Assembly: GCA_913778495.1 (NCBI GenBank)
Contig: CAJYVD010000010.1
Location: forward strand, 124,001-188,000
DNA: 64,000 nt
Reading direction: 5' to 3'
Source: an uncultured Pantoea sp.
GTDB taxonomy: Bacteria > Pseudomonadota > Gammaproteobacteria > Enterobacterales > Enterobacteriaceae
The position numbers and the translations under genes were made by a program. Positions 45,801-57,227 of this stretch are shown one piece after another. The notes under the pieces were generated by a model. The model worked only from the letters and a program-made list of their open reading frames with translations, made no database searches and was not told the origin of the DNA. The stretch's first letter is position 1. Every line of letters starts with the position of its first letter.

Positions 45801-46465
45801 CGCTTTGGCAGCAGGCGCCGTTGCGGTTTGATTTGATCATCACCGACTGCAATATGCCGGGGATGAACGGTTTTCAGTTTGCGGCCGCGCTGCGACATTA
45901 TGAACTTCAACATAATCTTCGGCCAATTACCCTGTTTGGCCTTACCGCGTCAGCAGAGCCTCACATGATGCGGCGCTGCCTGAAGGCGGGCATGGATGAT
46001 TGCATGTTTAAACCCCTGAACATGGGCAGGCTGGTCGAAAAAATTGCGCATGCCGTTCCGGATCGTCCTCATCAACCGCTGCCAGAAAGCACGGCGTCTG
46101 AACCGATGTCGGTCAATCACGCTACCGCGTTTTCACCCATACTGCGGCAGTTGGCTGAAAAAGATCCCTCAGGCTGCGTCACGCTCATTCATAGCATTCA
46201 GGAGAGCCATGAGGGGTTGCTTCTGGCGTTACAGCAAGCAGAGGACGCACAAACGCTGGCCGAACTCGGACATAAATTGAAAGGCGGTGCCGCTATCATC
46301 AATGCCCCTGAATTAATCGTTCTTGGCCGCCAATTGGAGCACCATCGCGAACAAGAAAGCGATGTTTCCGCTCTGCTTGCGGCGATTAAACAGGAAGTGG
46401 AGCGCGTAAATAAACAGCTCACGGCGTTTATAGCGGAACACGTAAAAATTAACCCCACACCATAA
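42833..46465 (+). CDS. BvgS/EvgS-like hybrid sensor histidine kinase
   Basis: 1210 residues. Signal peptide at the N-terminus (LLSSACLLFVLSLSIASAWA). Two periplasmic SBP_bac_3 (Venus-flytrap) domains cover about 55-270 and 290-520. One membrane segment is at about 532-552 (ILLIIVVATGLIALILLW). A PAS domain follows (FNDSPVAMYIRDKQTRLVD), then HisKA with H-box His716 (SHEIRTPLHAIIG). The HATPase has N-box NLLSNAIKF and G-box TGTGLGLS. A receiver has phosphoacceptor Asp1005 (ITDCNMPGMNG), and a C-terminal HPt has His1147 (GHKLKGGAA). The full His-Asp-His relay is thus present. The domain order matches BvgS/EvgS, whose ligands are small periplasmic molecules or mild acid; the signal here is unknown. 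The second regulator follows 94 bp downstream in the same direction. Confidence 0.95.
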   Translation: MALRCLLSSACLLFVLSLSIASAWAEIKTLQLLARTDLPQPVMQLAGPIKSGFENKVINVAVAGQSQPPLYMDIDSQRFEGVSADYLSLVQTLLDTTVKIHHYPTHSAALRAVMHGEMHMLAIYVAPTSANTSALIASEPWLLDHGVTGYKSDLPLDMSRNLPERIAWSGDAMQRQPLEGLFPKAQLIRFPSDYEAVAATVFGQTQRVWGNAATLTHLNRNLFANALTLVADERREPMNMSFGISPHFPALADAVNHALSLVPLSLRMQIANRWQLEARHVMQNNPLALSEDEEAWLKAHPVIVSQLSSKLAPLSSEIVRGTYRGMAIDVLNLIAGQTGLTYKPQDNSPPQAALPHVSPLAMSETEDGVDAPWVTRPWLVSHWVIVRQAHPRPLLGRNPFPFGSAHMLRNTKMKAWMTAHYPHLQLTESDEPLHALRDLEARRVDAVILPKIFADYFMRNHFGDSLKVESTLGAEPARFVMRVEPGNDSLLRILNKALLAIPPETLFKLQAQWRQAESPSLRAAWQNYKRAILLIIVVATGLIALILLWNRHLRRVIQQRIQAENALKNQFNFTQTLFNDSPVAMYIRDKQTRLVDCNNTYLRFLNVQREEVIGKRLTDVIPDDANIQSMEESYLLTLKSGEAVIRDVTIELHQESYQVYHWTLPFRDRLGEIAGVIGGWVDVTERNALLQELQMAKDAADKANRSKSEFLASMSHEIRTPLHAIIGLLELETCLHPSESLSENIRVAYSSAQALLSLIGDVLDMSKIESGLYQPTFETVYLPDVIEQAVALFRNQAESKGIALRVEMDIAAYWVKTDPLMINQILSNLLSNAIKFTEHGTVTVVLMQGIAQVEESCEFVIEVSDSGCGMTEEEQQAIFEPFVQVGEREQQQTGTGLGLSICRNLAHLLDGELIVESELNEGSVFSFYFRARQGEPQDQTRPHLSKPLNTDKLTVLIIDDHAPNRLLLGKQLELAGHQVVVSESAAEALALWQQAPLRFDLIITDCNMPGMNGFQFAAALRHYELQHNLRPITLFGLTASAEPHMMRRCLKAGMDDCMFKPLNMGRLVEKIAHAVPDRPHQPLPESTASEPMSVNHATAFSPILRQLAEKDPSGCVTLIHSIQESHEGLLLALQQAEDAQTLAELGHKLKGGAAIINAPELIVLGRQLEHHREQESDVSALLAAIKQEVERVNKQLTAFIAEHVKINPTP

Positions 46466-46509
46466 AAACATAATTCTAACGAGACATTTCTCGGTTAACC
46501 TTTGCCACG

Positions 46510-46530
46510 TTGCGGTGATAATCACCGCAA
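46510..46530. repeat. Perfect 21-base palindrome between hybrid kinase and response regulator
   Basis: TTGCGGTGAT, a central A, and ATCACCGCAA form a perfect inverted repeat. It lies 45 bases after the kinase stop and 29 bases before the regulator start. With no T-tract it could be an operator, a translation-control stem or a weak terminator. Confidence 0.7.
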
Positions 46531-46559
46531 TGGTTAGCATTTTTGGTGTAAGGAAAGCC

Positions 46560-47198
46560 ATGTTTAACGCAAAAATTCTTATCGTTGATGAACATCGCTT
46601 GGTTGCCGCAGGCGTACAAGCCTTACTATTAATGAATGGATTTAATAGTGTCAATATCGTCAACAACATCAATGATGGCATTGACGAAGTTATTCATAAC
46701 CCTGTGGACATCATTATTATCGATCCTGACTTTGAAGAAAAAAATTGCATAGCCTTTTTACGTGATATTGTAAAAACCAAGGCGTGGATGAAAATGATTG
46801 TGCTCAGCAAGATAGACTCAAAAAGCGCTGTTATACAACAATTTAGTCATTGCGCTAACGGTTTTGTCTCGAAGCGAGATCCTATTCAAGCCCTGATTTC
46901 CGCTATCGGTTGTGTGTATAACAACGTGAACTATCTGCCTGAGGAAATCATTGATAGCCGACAAAAGTTTGCCAGCGAGCAAACGATGCTGTCAAAGTTA
47001 ACGCCGCGAGAGAGCCTTATTCTTCGTCAACTGGCACAAGGAAAGTCCAATAAGGTTATTGCTAATGAACTTGGGTTAAATAACAAAACCGTCAGTACGC
47101 ACAAAGCAAAAATATTTAATAAGCTTGGCCTCGACAATCTGGTGGAAGTCATTGAGTTGGCGCGGCGCAATGGAGCGTGCACCTCACGCCATCTTTAA
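46560..47198 (+). CDS. EvgA/BvgA-type LuxR-family response regulator
   Basis: 212 residues from the ATG at 46560 (AAGGAAA six bases upstream). Receiver domain: Asp10-Glu11 (LIVDEHRL), phosphoacceptor Asp55 (IIIIDPDF), and a late Lys in FVSKRDP. The LuxR-type helix-turn-helix is at about 148-205 (LTPRESLILRQLAQGKSNKV; NNKTVSTHKAKIFNKLGLDN). The size and layout match EvgA and BvgA. It directly follows the hybrid kinase in the same direction, so it is the most likely phosphorelay target. Codon use is AT-richer than the kinase. Confidence 0.9.
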   Translation: MFNAKILIVDEHRLVAAGVQALLLMNGFNSVNIVNNINDGIDEVIHNPVDIIIIDPDFEEKNCIAFLRDIVKTKAWMKMIVLSKIDSKSAVIQQFSHCANGFVSKRDPIQALISAIGCVYNNVNYLPEEIIDSRQKFASEQTMLSKLTPRESLILRQLAQGKSNKVIANELGLNNKTVSTHKAKIFNKLGLDNLVEVIELARRNGACTSRHL

Positions 47199-49502
<2,304 letters not shown>

Positions 49503-49503
49503 C

Positions 49504-50622
49504 TCAGCGCAGCTTCACGGCGCGCAGCACCACGAAGCGGGCGTTGGAGGCCACCAGCTCGCAGTTGCCGAAAAGTTTTTTCATTTTGACGTGATAGCCG
49601 AGGTGGCGGTTGCCGACGATGCGCAGCTCGCCACCGTACTGCAGGCAGCGCTTGGCATCGCGCAGCATCTGCCAGGCCAGGTGATCGGTTACCGCATGCT
49701 GCTGGTGGAACGGTGGGTTACACAGCACCGCGTGCAGACGGTCAGAGGGGAAGCCGCTGAGCACGTTATTCACCTGAAACTGGCAGCGCGCCAGATCCTG
49801 CGGGCGGTTAACTTCAACATTGCGCTGGCTTGAAGCCACGGCCATGTAAGATTCATCATAAAACAGCACGTCGGCCTGTGGATTTTGCGCCAGCGCCATC
49901 AAACCAATTACACCGTTGCCACAGCCGAGATCGAGGATTTCACCCTCAATGTCAGACGGCAAATGCTGCATAAAAAAGCGGGCGCCGATATCCAGCGAGC
50001 CGCGTGAAAACACGTTGGCGTGGTTGTGAATCTGATACGCGCCGTCGTCCAATGGCCACACCGTGGTGTCCGGTACATCAGCCAGCGCGGGCGCGCTGTA
50101 GCGGCTGTAAATCAACCGGGCTTTTTTCCACGCCAGCGACGTTTTACTCTCACCCAAAATGCGTTCAAACAGCTGCTGCGTAGAGGTGTGAATGTCCTTG
50201 GCTTTTGCCGCGGCGACAATCAGCGTCTCCGGCGTTAACACGTGACGCAGCGCGCGCAGCTGGTGCTCCAACAGCGCAAGCGTTTTGGGGATCTTGATCA
50301 GCACGGCAGCGGGCGCGACGGGCAGTGGTGCCAGACTATCCAGAAAGTGCACCTGCGCGTCATCCAGACCGTTGAGACGCAAATTCTGTTTAGCCGCCAT
50401 TTGGCTGAGCAACGAGTCGCTTACGTGCCAGACTTCGCGCGGATTGAGCGCGCAGGTCAGCGCGCCAAAGCTGTCATTGAACACCAGCACCGGTCCCGCT
50501 GGCAGCGTCTGCTGCAACAGGTATTCATCGGCGGCGTCCCACGCCTGCAGCGGGCTCTCTTCGCGCATGGGAGGAAAACGCTCTAGCGTCAGGGTGCGAT
50601 CGGGCAGTTCAAGTTGGCTCAT
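49504..50622 (-). CDS. rlmG: 23S rRNA (guanine-1835-N2)-methyltransferase
   Basis: 372 residues from ATG at 50620-50622, chosen because E. coli RlmG begins at the same position (MS...LTLxRFP) and GGAG stands seven bases upstream. The open frame extends 31 codons further. An N-terminal pseudo-methyltransferase domain precedes the catalytic Rossmann domain, with SAM motif [14 protein letters not shown] and the catalytic NPPF motif ([11 protein letters not shown]). It methylates G1835 of 23S rRNA. Divergent from ygjP with 82 bp between. Confidence 0.94.
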   Translation of the reverse strand: MSQLELPDRTLTLERFPPMREESPLQAWDAADEYLLQQTLPAGPVLVFNDSFGALTCALNPREVWHVSDSLLSQMAAKQNLRLNGLDDAQVHFLDSLAPLPVAPAAVLIKIPKTLALLEHQLRALRHVLTPETLIVAAAKAKDIHTSTQQLFERILGESKTSLAWKKARLIYSRYSAPALADVPDTTVWPLDDGAYQIHNHANVFSRGSLDIGARFFMQHLPSDIEGEILDLGCGNGVIGLMALAQNPQADVLFYDESYMAVASSQRNVEVNRPQDLARCQFQVNNVLSGFPSDRLHAVLCNPPFHQQHAVTDHLAWQMLRDAKRCLQYGGELRIVGNRHLGYHVKMKKLFGNCELVASNARFVVLRAVKLR

Positions 50623-50704
50623 GGAATCTCCGGCGTGGTACACTTTGCGTGATTTTCGCCCTAAAAAGGGGGGCGCAGTATACTTTTTTTCATCGGGAAT
50701 CCCA

Positions 50705-51205
50705 ATGTCATTCATCTATCTGCAGGGTTATCCTGAAAACCTTCTCGCCCAGGTGCAAACCCTCATCGATCAGCAACGTCTGGGGGCGGTTCTGCTACAG
50801 CGCTATCCGGGCAAACACGACATTGTGAGCGACCGGGCGCTATATGATTACACGCAGGCGCTAAAAAACCGCTTTATCCGCAGCGCGCCACCGCTGAATA
50901 AAGTGGTGTGGGACAATAAAATCAAAGTGATGAAGCACGCGCTGGGCCTGCATACTGCGATTTCCCGCGTGCAGGGCGGTAATTTAAAAGCCAAAGCGGA
51001 AATTCGCATTTCCACCTTTTTCCGCGCCGCGCCCGAACCGTTTTTGCGCATGATTGTGGTGCACGAACTGGCGCATCTTAAAGAAAAGCAGCATGACAAA
51101 GCGTTTTACCAGCTCTGCTGCCATATGGAACCGGATTATCACCAGCTGGAGTTTGATGCCCGTCTGTGGATGACTGACCAGGCGATGCGCGGCAACGCGG
51201 CTTAA
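50705..51205 (+). CDS. ygjP: YgjP-family zinc-metallopeptidase-like protein
   Basis: 166 residues from ATG at 50705, matching the E. coli YgjP start (MS...YLQGYPE). The metal motif [15 protein letters not shown] (HExxH-like with a downstream His) is conserved. It belongs to the DUF45/WSS1-like family; a UTP pyrophosphatase activity has been reported for YgjP. It sits between rlmG and the ClC channel and its stop codon overlaps the channel stop codon on the opposite strand. Confidence 0.93.
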   Translation: MSFIYLQGYPENLLAQVQTLIDQQRLGAVLLQRYPGKHDIVSDRALYDYTQALKNRFIRSAPPLNKVVWDNKIKVMKHALGLHTAISRVQGGNLKAKAEIRISTFFRAAPEPFLRMIVVHELAHLKEKQHDKAFYQLCCHMEPDYHQLEFDARLWMTDQAMRGNAA

Positions 51206-52878
51206 AGGAACTCCTGCGCTTTTTGAATCAGGCTGGTTTTGGTTAGCGCTCCCATAAAGCGCCGCTCCTGCGGGTTGTTCAGCACCGGCAGGCGCTCCAG
51301 CGTCACGCGCGCGAAGGCTTCCCAGCCTTCCCGCATGCTTTGATAGTGATAAATGCACGGAAAATCATCGTCCATGACGCTGCTGACCGGCGAATCCAGC
51401 GTGATTGCCTGCGCCAGCACCTGACGCGCAATGTCGTGGATAGACACCACGCCGAGAAACTGTCCCTGGGAATTGATGACATAAACATAGCGTTCACGCT
51501 TCAGCGAGCTCACCGCCAGCGCCTGGCCCACGGACGCCTGCGGCTCGAGCGCCGCACCGGGAATAATCAGCTGATCAACGCGCATGTTGTCGAAATCAAA
51601 CTTGGCTTCTGACCGGTTAAAGTGCGCGCTGATGACCGGGTACGTACTCGCCGCCTGTAACCGATAGACCACCATGGAGGCGAGCACAGCGGCAATCATC
51701 ACCGGAAACAACAGGCTGCTATTAAGCGTCATTTCCAGCACCATCAGCATCGCCATCAGCGGCGCTTGACTGACCGCCGCCAGCACGGCAGCCATGCCAA
51801 TAGCGGCATACAGCAACGCATCGCCCAGCGGTAAATGCAGCAGCAAACCGATTTTCGCCAGCGCAACGCCCAATAGCGCGCCAATCAGCAGTGACGGCGT
51901 AAACAAGCCGCCGACGGCGTTGGATCCCACAGACAAGGTGGTCGCGAGGGTTTTCAATACCAGTAAAATCAACAGGCCGCCCAGCAGATAGTGACCGTCG
52001 ATGATTTTCACAATCACCTCATAGCCATTACCCAAAATGTCGGTGGAGATCAGGGCGAGGCAGCCCACGGTAAATCCGCCCAGCCCAAGCCGCGCGGGCA
52101 GCGAGCTAACGTGTGCGAACAGCGCTTTGCTGCGCGCAATTAAGGCAATGAGCAGCCAACCTGCAAGCCCGGACGCCAAGCCAATCACGATGGACATCAC
52201 CAGACTGCTGGTGTCCAACGCAAACTGCATATTGGAAAGAGGATAGAGCGCGTTACGGAAGCCCAGCGCCCACATGGTCATGACCGCCACGGCGGACGCG
52301 ACGATCAGCGGGATCAGCCGCTGCAGCGCAGAAATGCCGAAGGCGATTTCCGCCACAAAGATCGCCGAGGCAAGCGGGGCGTGGTAAACCGACGAGAGGC
52401 CCGCCGCCGCGGCCATCGCCACAATGTCACTGTTGCGCATTTGCGGGAACCAGCGCCCCAGCAAGCTGCCGCTCAGGGCCGAGAGCTGTACCATCGGCCC
52501 CTCTTTACCGATGGAGGCGCCACTGCCGATACTGGCGATGGAGGAGAGCGCACGAAACAGCGAGGTTTTGGTCGGCACCGCATCAAGGCGCGCGTTGATC
52601 ACTTCGAGATAGTCGGTTTTCAGGGTTTCTTGTTGCTCAATCGCCACGGCACAGCGCAAGAACCAGCCCGCTAGCATCCCACCCGCGCCAACCAGAATCG
52701 GCCAGAATATCCACGGCCAGGCGTGCATCGCGACGGTGATTTCGCCCTCACTGGCAAACAACAGGTGGTTGATGAGTTCGATAAGGCCGCGAAAAGCCAG
52801 CGTCACCAGCGAGGCGATAAGCCCCACGGGGATCGCGATCAGCAGCGTGCTCCAGTTTAATGCCTGTTTATTTCCTTT
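51202..52878 (-). CDS. ClC-family chloride channel/exchanger with C-terminal CBS domains
   Basis: 558 residues from the GTG at 52878 (GGGGA upstream, reading MKGNKQALNW). The frame is open to a TTG at 53001 that lacks a ribosome site, so the true start is uncertain. About ten membrane helices carry ClC signatures: GSGASIGKEGP (selectivity Ser and gating Glu), GGLFTPSLLIGALLG and a QAPLMAMLMVLEMT helix. Two CBS domains follow at about 430-555 (VINSQGQFLGVVSIHDIA; LPVLNNPQERRFMGALTKTS). The retained gating Glu would allow H+/Cl- antiport. Gene tail-to-tail with ygjP: the stop codons overlap by two bases. Confidence 0.85.
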   Translation of the reverse strand, partial: KGNKQALNWSTLLIAIPVGLIASLVTLAFRGLIELINHLLFASEGEITVAMHAWPWIFWPILVGAGGMLAGWFLRCAVAIEQQETLKTDYLEVINARLDAVPTKTSLFRALSSIASIGSGASIGKEGPMVQLSALSGSLLGRWFPQMRNSDIVAMAAAAGLSSVYHAPLASAIFVAEIAFGISALQRLIPLIVASAVAVMTMWALGFRNALYPLSNMQFALDTSSLVMSIVIGLASGLAGWLLIALIARSKALFAHVSSLPARLGLGGFTVGCLALISTDILGNGYEVIVKIIDGHYLLGGLLILLVLKTLATTLSVGSNAVGGLFTPSLLIGALLGVALAKIGLLLHLPLGDALLYAAIGMAAVLAAVSQAPLMAMLMVLEMTLNSSLLFPVMIAAVLASMVVYRLQAASTYPVISAHFNRSEAKFDFDNMRVDQLIIPGAALEPQASVGQALAVSSLKRERYVYVINSQGQFLGVVSIHDIARQVLAQAITLDSPVSSVMDDDFPCIYHYQSMREGWEAFARVTLERLPVLNNPQERRFMGALTKTSLIQKAQEFL

Positions 52879-53056
52879 CACTTGCGCGTCCCCGCTGTGC
52901 TGCTCGGCCTCAATTCCTTCATCATATTTGAATGCGGATCGCAGGATCAAATTTCCCCCCGCCGGGCAACCGCCGATCGCCCATCCGTGTAAATATTTCA
53001 AAATATGTCTAAGGAGGGATTGAAAGTGGTCGCTGTTGCTCGTATGTTAGTCGCTG

Positions 53057-53176
53057 CAAAGGGGAGTAACTTGTAAGCTGATTGATCGTCATTACGGTGC
53101 GCAGGCATCCGGTCATCAGGCAACCCGGAAACGATTCTGTGTTGTAAGTGAGACCTTGCCGGAAGGCGAGGTTTGC
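53057..53176 (+). ncRNA. yybP-ykoY (manganese/pH-responsive) riboswitch upstream of alx
   Basis: The segment contains the family's landmarks in order: AAAGGGGAGTAAC, ATCGTCATTAC, and AAGTGAGACCTTGCCGG-AAGGCGAGGT, closely matching the E. coli alx pH-responsive element. The element is followed by an intrinsic terminator and then alx, as expected for transcriptional/translational control by Mn2+ (established for this riboswitch family). Confidence 0.92.
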
Positions 53177-53185
53177 TTGCAGCTC

Positions 53186-53226
53186 AAAAAAGCGGCTAAC
53201 GTCTTCTGACTAAGCCGCTTTTTTAT
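53186..53226 (+). terminator. Riboswitch-associated intrinsic terminator in the alx leader
   Basis: AAAAAAGCGGCT (53186-53197) pairs with AGCCGCTTTTTT (53213-53224), an ideal stem and T-tract 20 bases before the alx ATG. It can switch alx expression off or on depending on the upstream aptamer. Confidence 0.88.
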
Positions 53227-53244
53227 TTCGCACAGGATACGACT

Positions 53245-54216
53245 ATGCAAACTGTTGGCACACCACTTCTTTGGGGCAGCTTCGCTGTCGTTGTGCTTAT
53301 CATGCTGGCGATTGATCTTCTTCTTCAGGGTCGTCGCGGCGCACAAACCATGTCATTCAAACAGGCGGCCGTGTGGTCACTGGTTTGGGTCTCTGTTTCC
53401 CTGCTGTTTGCCGCCGCGTTCTGGTGGTATCTCGACGGCAGCGCCGGGCGCGAAGTCGCCACCGCGCAAACGCTCGCTTTCCTCACCGGCTACGTGCTGG
53501 AAAAAGCGCTGGCGGTAGACAACGTATTTGTCTGGCTTATGCTCTTTAGCTACTTTGCCATCCCTGCTCAGCTGCAGCGACGCGTGCTGATTTACGGCGT
53601 GTTAGGCGCGATTATCCTGCGCACCGTGATGATTTTTGCCGGCAGCTATCTGGTGACGCAGTTCAGCTGGATCCTCTACATTTTCGGCGCATTCCTGCTG
53701 ATTACCGGGATAAAAATGGCGCTGGCCAAAGAGGATGATGAAAACGCCGTGGGCGATAAACCGGTGGTGCGCTGGCTGCGCAAACACCTGCGCATGACGG
53801 ATAACCTGGAAGGCGAAAAATTCTTTATCCGTAAAAACGGCGTGCTGTTTGCCACGCCGCTGCTGCTGGTCCTGATCATGGTGGAGCTCAGCGACGTGAT
53901 TTTCGCCGTGGATAGCATTCCCGCTATTTTCGCCGTGACCACCGATCCCTTTATCGTATTGACCTCTAACCTGTTTGCGATTCTGGGCTTGCGTGCCATG
54001 TACTTCCTGCTCTCCAACGTGGCTGAGCGCTTCTCGATGTTGAAGTATGGCCTCGCCATTGTGCTGGTATTTATTGGTATTAAGATGCTGATTGTGGAGT
54101 TCTACCACATTCCTGTCGCGGTCTCGCTGACGGTGGTGGGCGTGATTTTGGGCGGCACGCTGCTCATTAACGCCTGGGTTAACCACAGAAATGACCGGAA
54201 AGGGATATCACAATAA
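53245..54216 (+). CDS. alx: TerC-family membrane protein Alx (manganese exporter)
   Basis: 323 residues (E. coli Alx 321). About nine membrane helices, with TerC signatures [19 protein letters not shown] and [20 protein letters not shown], whose Asp residues are conserved metal-site candidates. RBS AGGA lies eight bases upstream. Alx is linked to Mn2+ homeostasis and alkaline response in E. coli. The gene is preceded by a yybP-ykoY riboswitch and terminator, so it is regulated in the leader. Confidence 0.95.
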   Translation: MQTVGTPLLWGSFAVVVLIMLAIDLLLQGRRGAQTMSFKQAAVWSLVWVSVSLLFAAAFWWYLDGSAGREVATAQTLAFLTGYVLEKALAVDNVFVWLMLFSYFAIPAQLQRRVLIYGVLGAIILRTVMIFAGSYLVTQFSWILYIFGAFLLITGIKMALAKEDDENAVGDKPVVRWLRKHLRMTDNLEGEKFFIRKNGVLFATPLLLVLIMVELSDVIFAVDSIPAIFAVTTDPFIVLTSNLFAILGLRAMYFLLSNVAERFSMLKYGLAIVLVFIGIKMLIVEFYHIPVAVSLTVVGVILGGTLLINAWVNHRNDRKGISQ

Positions 54217-54222
54217 TGTTCT

Positions 54223-54251
54223 GCAGGGGCGATAATCGCCCCTGCATTGTT
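54223..54251 (+). terminator. Terminator after alx
   Basis: GCAGGGGCG-ATAAT-CGCCCCTGC (54223-54245) is followed by ATTGTTTT. Confidence 0.8.
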
Positions 54252-54444
54252 TTGCCAGTGGGAATTTTCGCCTTTCATAGCTCTGTCACAAAACCCATCA
54301 CCAGCAGATCAAAAAACCGATCTACTGCTCAACCACAGAATTATCTCTTTTCTCATCAACGCATTTCCTTATACTCCGCCGGGCAAACCGTTTGGCGCGG
54401 AGTAACCGCGCACGTCACCCATACCGCAATAAAAAGACCGTAAT

Positions 54445-55680
54445 ATGCAAAACACACTCTTAGGACGTCTGGGCGCGCTATTCGCAGGAAGCCTGGTGAA
54501 ACAAATCATGATAGGTCTGATCGCAGGCGTGGCGCTAGCGTGGTTCTCCCGCGATGCCGCGCTGGCCGTTGGGCTGCTTGGCGAACTCTTCGTGCGCGCG
54601 CTAAAAGCGGTGGCACCGCTGCTGGTGCTGGTGTTGGTTATCGCGTCTATCGCCAACCATCAGCAGGGGCAGAAGACCAATATCCGCCCGATTATCCTGC
54701 TTTATCTCATCAGCACCTTTTTCGCCGCCGTGGTCGCCGTGATTTTCAGCCATCTGTTCCCCCAGACGCTGTCTATGAATGTGGGCGCCACGCAAATTAC
54801 CCCGCCGTCAGGGATCACCGCCGTGCTGCATGGCTTGCTCATGAGCATGGTGGCCAATCCGATTGATGCGCTGATGAACGCCAACTACATCGGCATTCTG
54901 GTGTGGGCGCTGGGTTTAGGGTTAGCGTTCCGTCACGCCAGCCCCGGCAGCAAAGCCTTCCTGAATGATGCCTCCCATGCGGCGACGTGGGTAGTGCGCT
55001 GCGTTATCCGCTGCGCGCCGCTGGGCATCTTTGGCTTGGTCGCGTCTATTCTGGCCTCGACCGGCTTTGACGCGCTGTGGGAGTACGCCAACCTGCTGGC
55101 GCTGCTGTTGGGCTGCATGCTGGTGATGGCGCTGGTAGTGAATCCGATGTTGGTGTGGCAAAAGCTGCGCCGCAATCCTTACCCACTGGTATTCACCTGC
55201 CTGCGCGAAAGCGGCGTGACGGCGTTCTTTACGCGCAGTTCAGCCGCCAACATCCCGGTGAATATGGCGCTGGCTAAGCGTTTGAACCTGGACGAAGATA
55301 CCTACTCGGTGTCGATTCCGCTGGGTGCGACCATCAGCATGGCGGGCGCCTCCATCACGATTACCGTGCTGACCCTGGCCGCCGTGCATACGCTAGGCAT
55401 TGACGTGGACGTGCCCACCGCGATTTTGCTCAGTCTGGTGGCGTCGTTGTGCGCCTGTGGCGCCTCCGGCGTGGCGGGTGGATCGCTGCTGCTGATCCCC
55501 GTGGCGTGCAATATGTTTGGCATTCCCAACGATCTGGCCATGCAGGTGGTTGCCGTGGGCTTTATCATCGGCGTTCTGCAGGATTCCGCCGAGACGGCGC
55601 TGAACTCCTCCACCGATATTCTGTTTACCGCGGCGGTGTGTCAGGCCGATGCGGAACGCGGTGTGCGCGCCGCATCCTAA
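54445..55680 (+). CDS. sstT: Serine/threonine:sodium symporter
   Basis: 411 residues (E. coli SstT 414). Dicarboxylate/amino-acid:cation symporter fold with eight helices and two hairpins. Landmarks are [20 protein letters not shown] (HP1 serine-rich tip), [20 protein letters not shown] and the late [19 protein letters not shown] (substrate-binding Asp/Asn on TM8). It takes up serine and threonine with Na+. Follows alx after a terminator and 190 bp, so it is probably independently transcribed. Confidence 0.95.
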   Translation: MQNTLLGRLGALFAGSLVKQIMIGLIAGVALAWFSRDAALAVGLLGELFVRALKAVAPLLVLVLVIASIANHQQGQKTNIRPIILLYLISTFFAAVVAVIFSHLFPQTLSMNVGATQITPPSGITAVLHGLLMSMVANPIDALMNANYIGILVWALGLGLAFRHASPGSKAFLNDASHAATWVVRCVIRCAPLGIFGLVASILASTGFDALWEYANLLALLLGCMLVMALVVNPMLVWQKLRRNPYPLVFTCLRESGVTAFFTRSSAANIPVNMALAKRLNLDEDTYSVSIPLGATISMAGASITITVLTLAAVHTLGIDVDVPTAILLSLVASLCACGASGVAGGSLLLIPVACNMFGIPNDLAMQVVAVGFIIGVLQDSAETALNSSTDILFTAAVCQADAERGVRAAS

Positions 55681-55692
55681 TTCCAGTAAAAA

Positions 55693-55715
55693 GGGCGCCC
55701 ACTCGGCGCCCTCTT
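55693..55715. terminator. Bidirectional terminator between sstT and uxaA
   Basis: GGGCGCC and GGCGCCC form a stem with TCTTC on the plus side and a five-base T-run on the minus side. It serves the convergent sstT and uxaA genes. Confidence 0.8.
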
Positions 55716-55732
55716 CGTATCGACGGCGCGGT

Positions 55733-57223
55733 TTACAGCGTTACCCCGCTTTTGAAGATCGCCAGTTCGCGAAAATCATTCACTTCATTGCGCGCCGGTT
55801 TGCCGCTGGCAATCTCGACGATCAGATCGACAAAGTCACCGAGCAGCGCAGCCATGCTGACGCCTTCCAGCAGCTTTCCGGCGTTGAAGTCCATCCAGTG
55901 CGGTTTCTTCTGCGCCAGCTCGGAATTGGTGGCAATTTTCACCGTTGGCACAAAGCCGCCGTAAGGCGTGCCGCGTCCGGTCGTAAACAGCACCATATGG
56001 CAGCCTGCCCCCGCTAACGCGCTGGTGGCAACCGCATCATTGCCGGGCGCACTCAACAGATTGAGACCCGGCGTCGTGAGGCGCTCACCGTACTTAAGCA
56101 CATCCACCACCTGGCTCTGCCCCGCTTTTTGCGTACATCCCAATGATTTCTCTTCCAGCGTCGTGATACCGCCCGCTTTGTTTCCCGGCGAGGGGTTTTC
56201 ATAGATCGGCTGCTGATGCGCAATGAAGTAGCGTTTGAAATCATTGATCATCGCCACGGTCTTCTCAAAGGTGGCCCGATCGCGGCAACGGCTCATTAAA
56301 ATACGCTCGGCGCCAAACATTTCGGGCACTTCCGTCAGCACCGTGGTGCCGCCGTTGGCGATCATTTGATCGGAAAAACAGCCGAGCAGAGGATTGGCGG
56401 TAATGCCGGAGAAGCCGTCTGAGCCGCCGCACTCCAGACCAAACCTTAGCTCGCTGAGTTTTCCAGGTGTCCGCCGATCGTGACGCATCGCTGCATAGAG
56501 GGCATGCAAGCGCGCCACACCGGCCTCGACTTCGTCGTCCTGCTTCTGGCACTCCATGAATTGCACGCGCTCAGCGTCGTAGCCGCCCAGCGTTTGGCGG
56601 AAAATATCGACCTGGTTGTTTTCGCAGCCCAGGCCAATCACCAGCACCGCGCCTGCATTGGGATGACGCACCATATTTTGCAGCATCGTGCGCGTGTTCT
56701 CATGATCCTGGCCCAGCTGCGAACAGCCAAACGGATGGCTGAACAGGTGAACGCCATCGATATCCGGCGCCTCCTGCGTCTCTTTAAGAAAACGGGTAAC
56801 AATTTGCCGTGCGATGCCGTTGACGCAGCCGACGGTGGGCAAAATCCACAGCTCATTGCGAATGCCTACTTCGCCGCTGGCGCGCCGGTAGATCTGCACT
56901 TCACGATCGGCCGCCTGCGCTGGCAGCGTGAGAAAATCTGGCTGGTAGTCGTATGTGTCAACATCGCTAAGGTTGGTGCGCGCGTTACTGGAGTGAATCA
57001 GCTCACCGAGCGCAATCGGCTGGGTAGCATGCGCAATCGGTAGGCCATATTTGATCACCAGGTCATCGGCGTTCAGCGGCTGAAGCGCAAATTTATGGCC
57101 GCGATCAATCGCCTGCGGCAGCGTAATCACCTCGCTGCCAATACTGACCTGATGCTGAGCGGGCAACGCGCGGAGCGCAACGGCGACATTATCGCGGGTA
57201 TGAATTCGAATCGCATCTTGCAT
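55733..57223 (-). CDS. uxaA: Altronate dehydratase
   Basis: 496 residues (E. coli 495). It converts D-altronate to 2-keto-3-deoxygluconate in galacturonate catabolism. The N-terminal SAF domain is at about 1-95, then the UxaA core with conserved Cys/His positions (GCVNGIARQIVTRF; HPFGCSQLGQDHENT; GLECGGSDGFSGITANP; TGRGTPYGGFVPTVK). Third gene of the uxaC-uxaB-uxaA operon, four bases after the uxaB stop. Confidence 0.96.
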   Translation of the reverse strand: MQDAIRIHTRDNVAVALRALPAQHQVSIGSEVITLPQAIDRGHKFALQPLNADDLVIKYGLPIAHATQPIALGELIHSSNARTNLSDVDTYDYQPDFLTLPAQAADREVQIYRRASGEVGIRNELWILPTVGCVNGIARQIVTRFLKETQEAPDIDGVHLFSHPFGCSQLGQDHENTRTMLQNMVRHPNAGAVLVIGLGCENNQVDIFRQTLGGYDAERVQFMECQKQDDEVEAGVARLHALYAAMRHDRRTPGKLSELRFGLECGGSDGFSGITANPLLGCFSDQMIANGGTTVLTEVPEMFGAERILMSRCRDRATFEKTVAMINDFKRYFIAHQQPIYENPSPGNKAGGITTLEEKSLGCTQKAGQSQVVDVLKYGERLTTPGLNLLSAPGNDAVATSALAGAGCHMVLFTTGRGTPYGGFVPTVKIATNSELAQKKPHWMDFNAGKLLEGVSMAALLGDFVDLIVEIASGKPARNEVNDFRELAIFKSGVTL

Positions 57224-57227
57224 AGGA

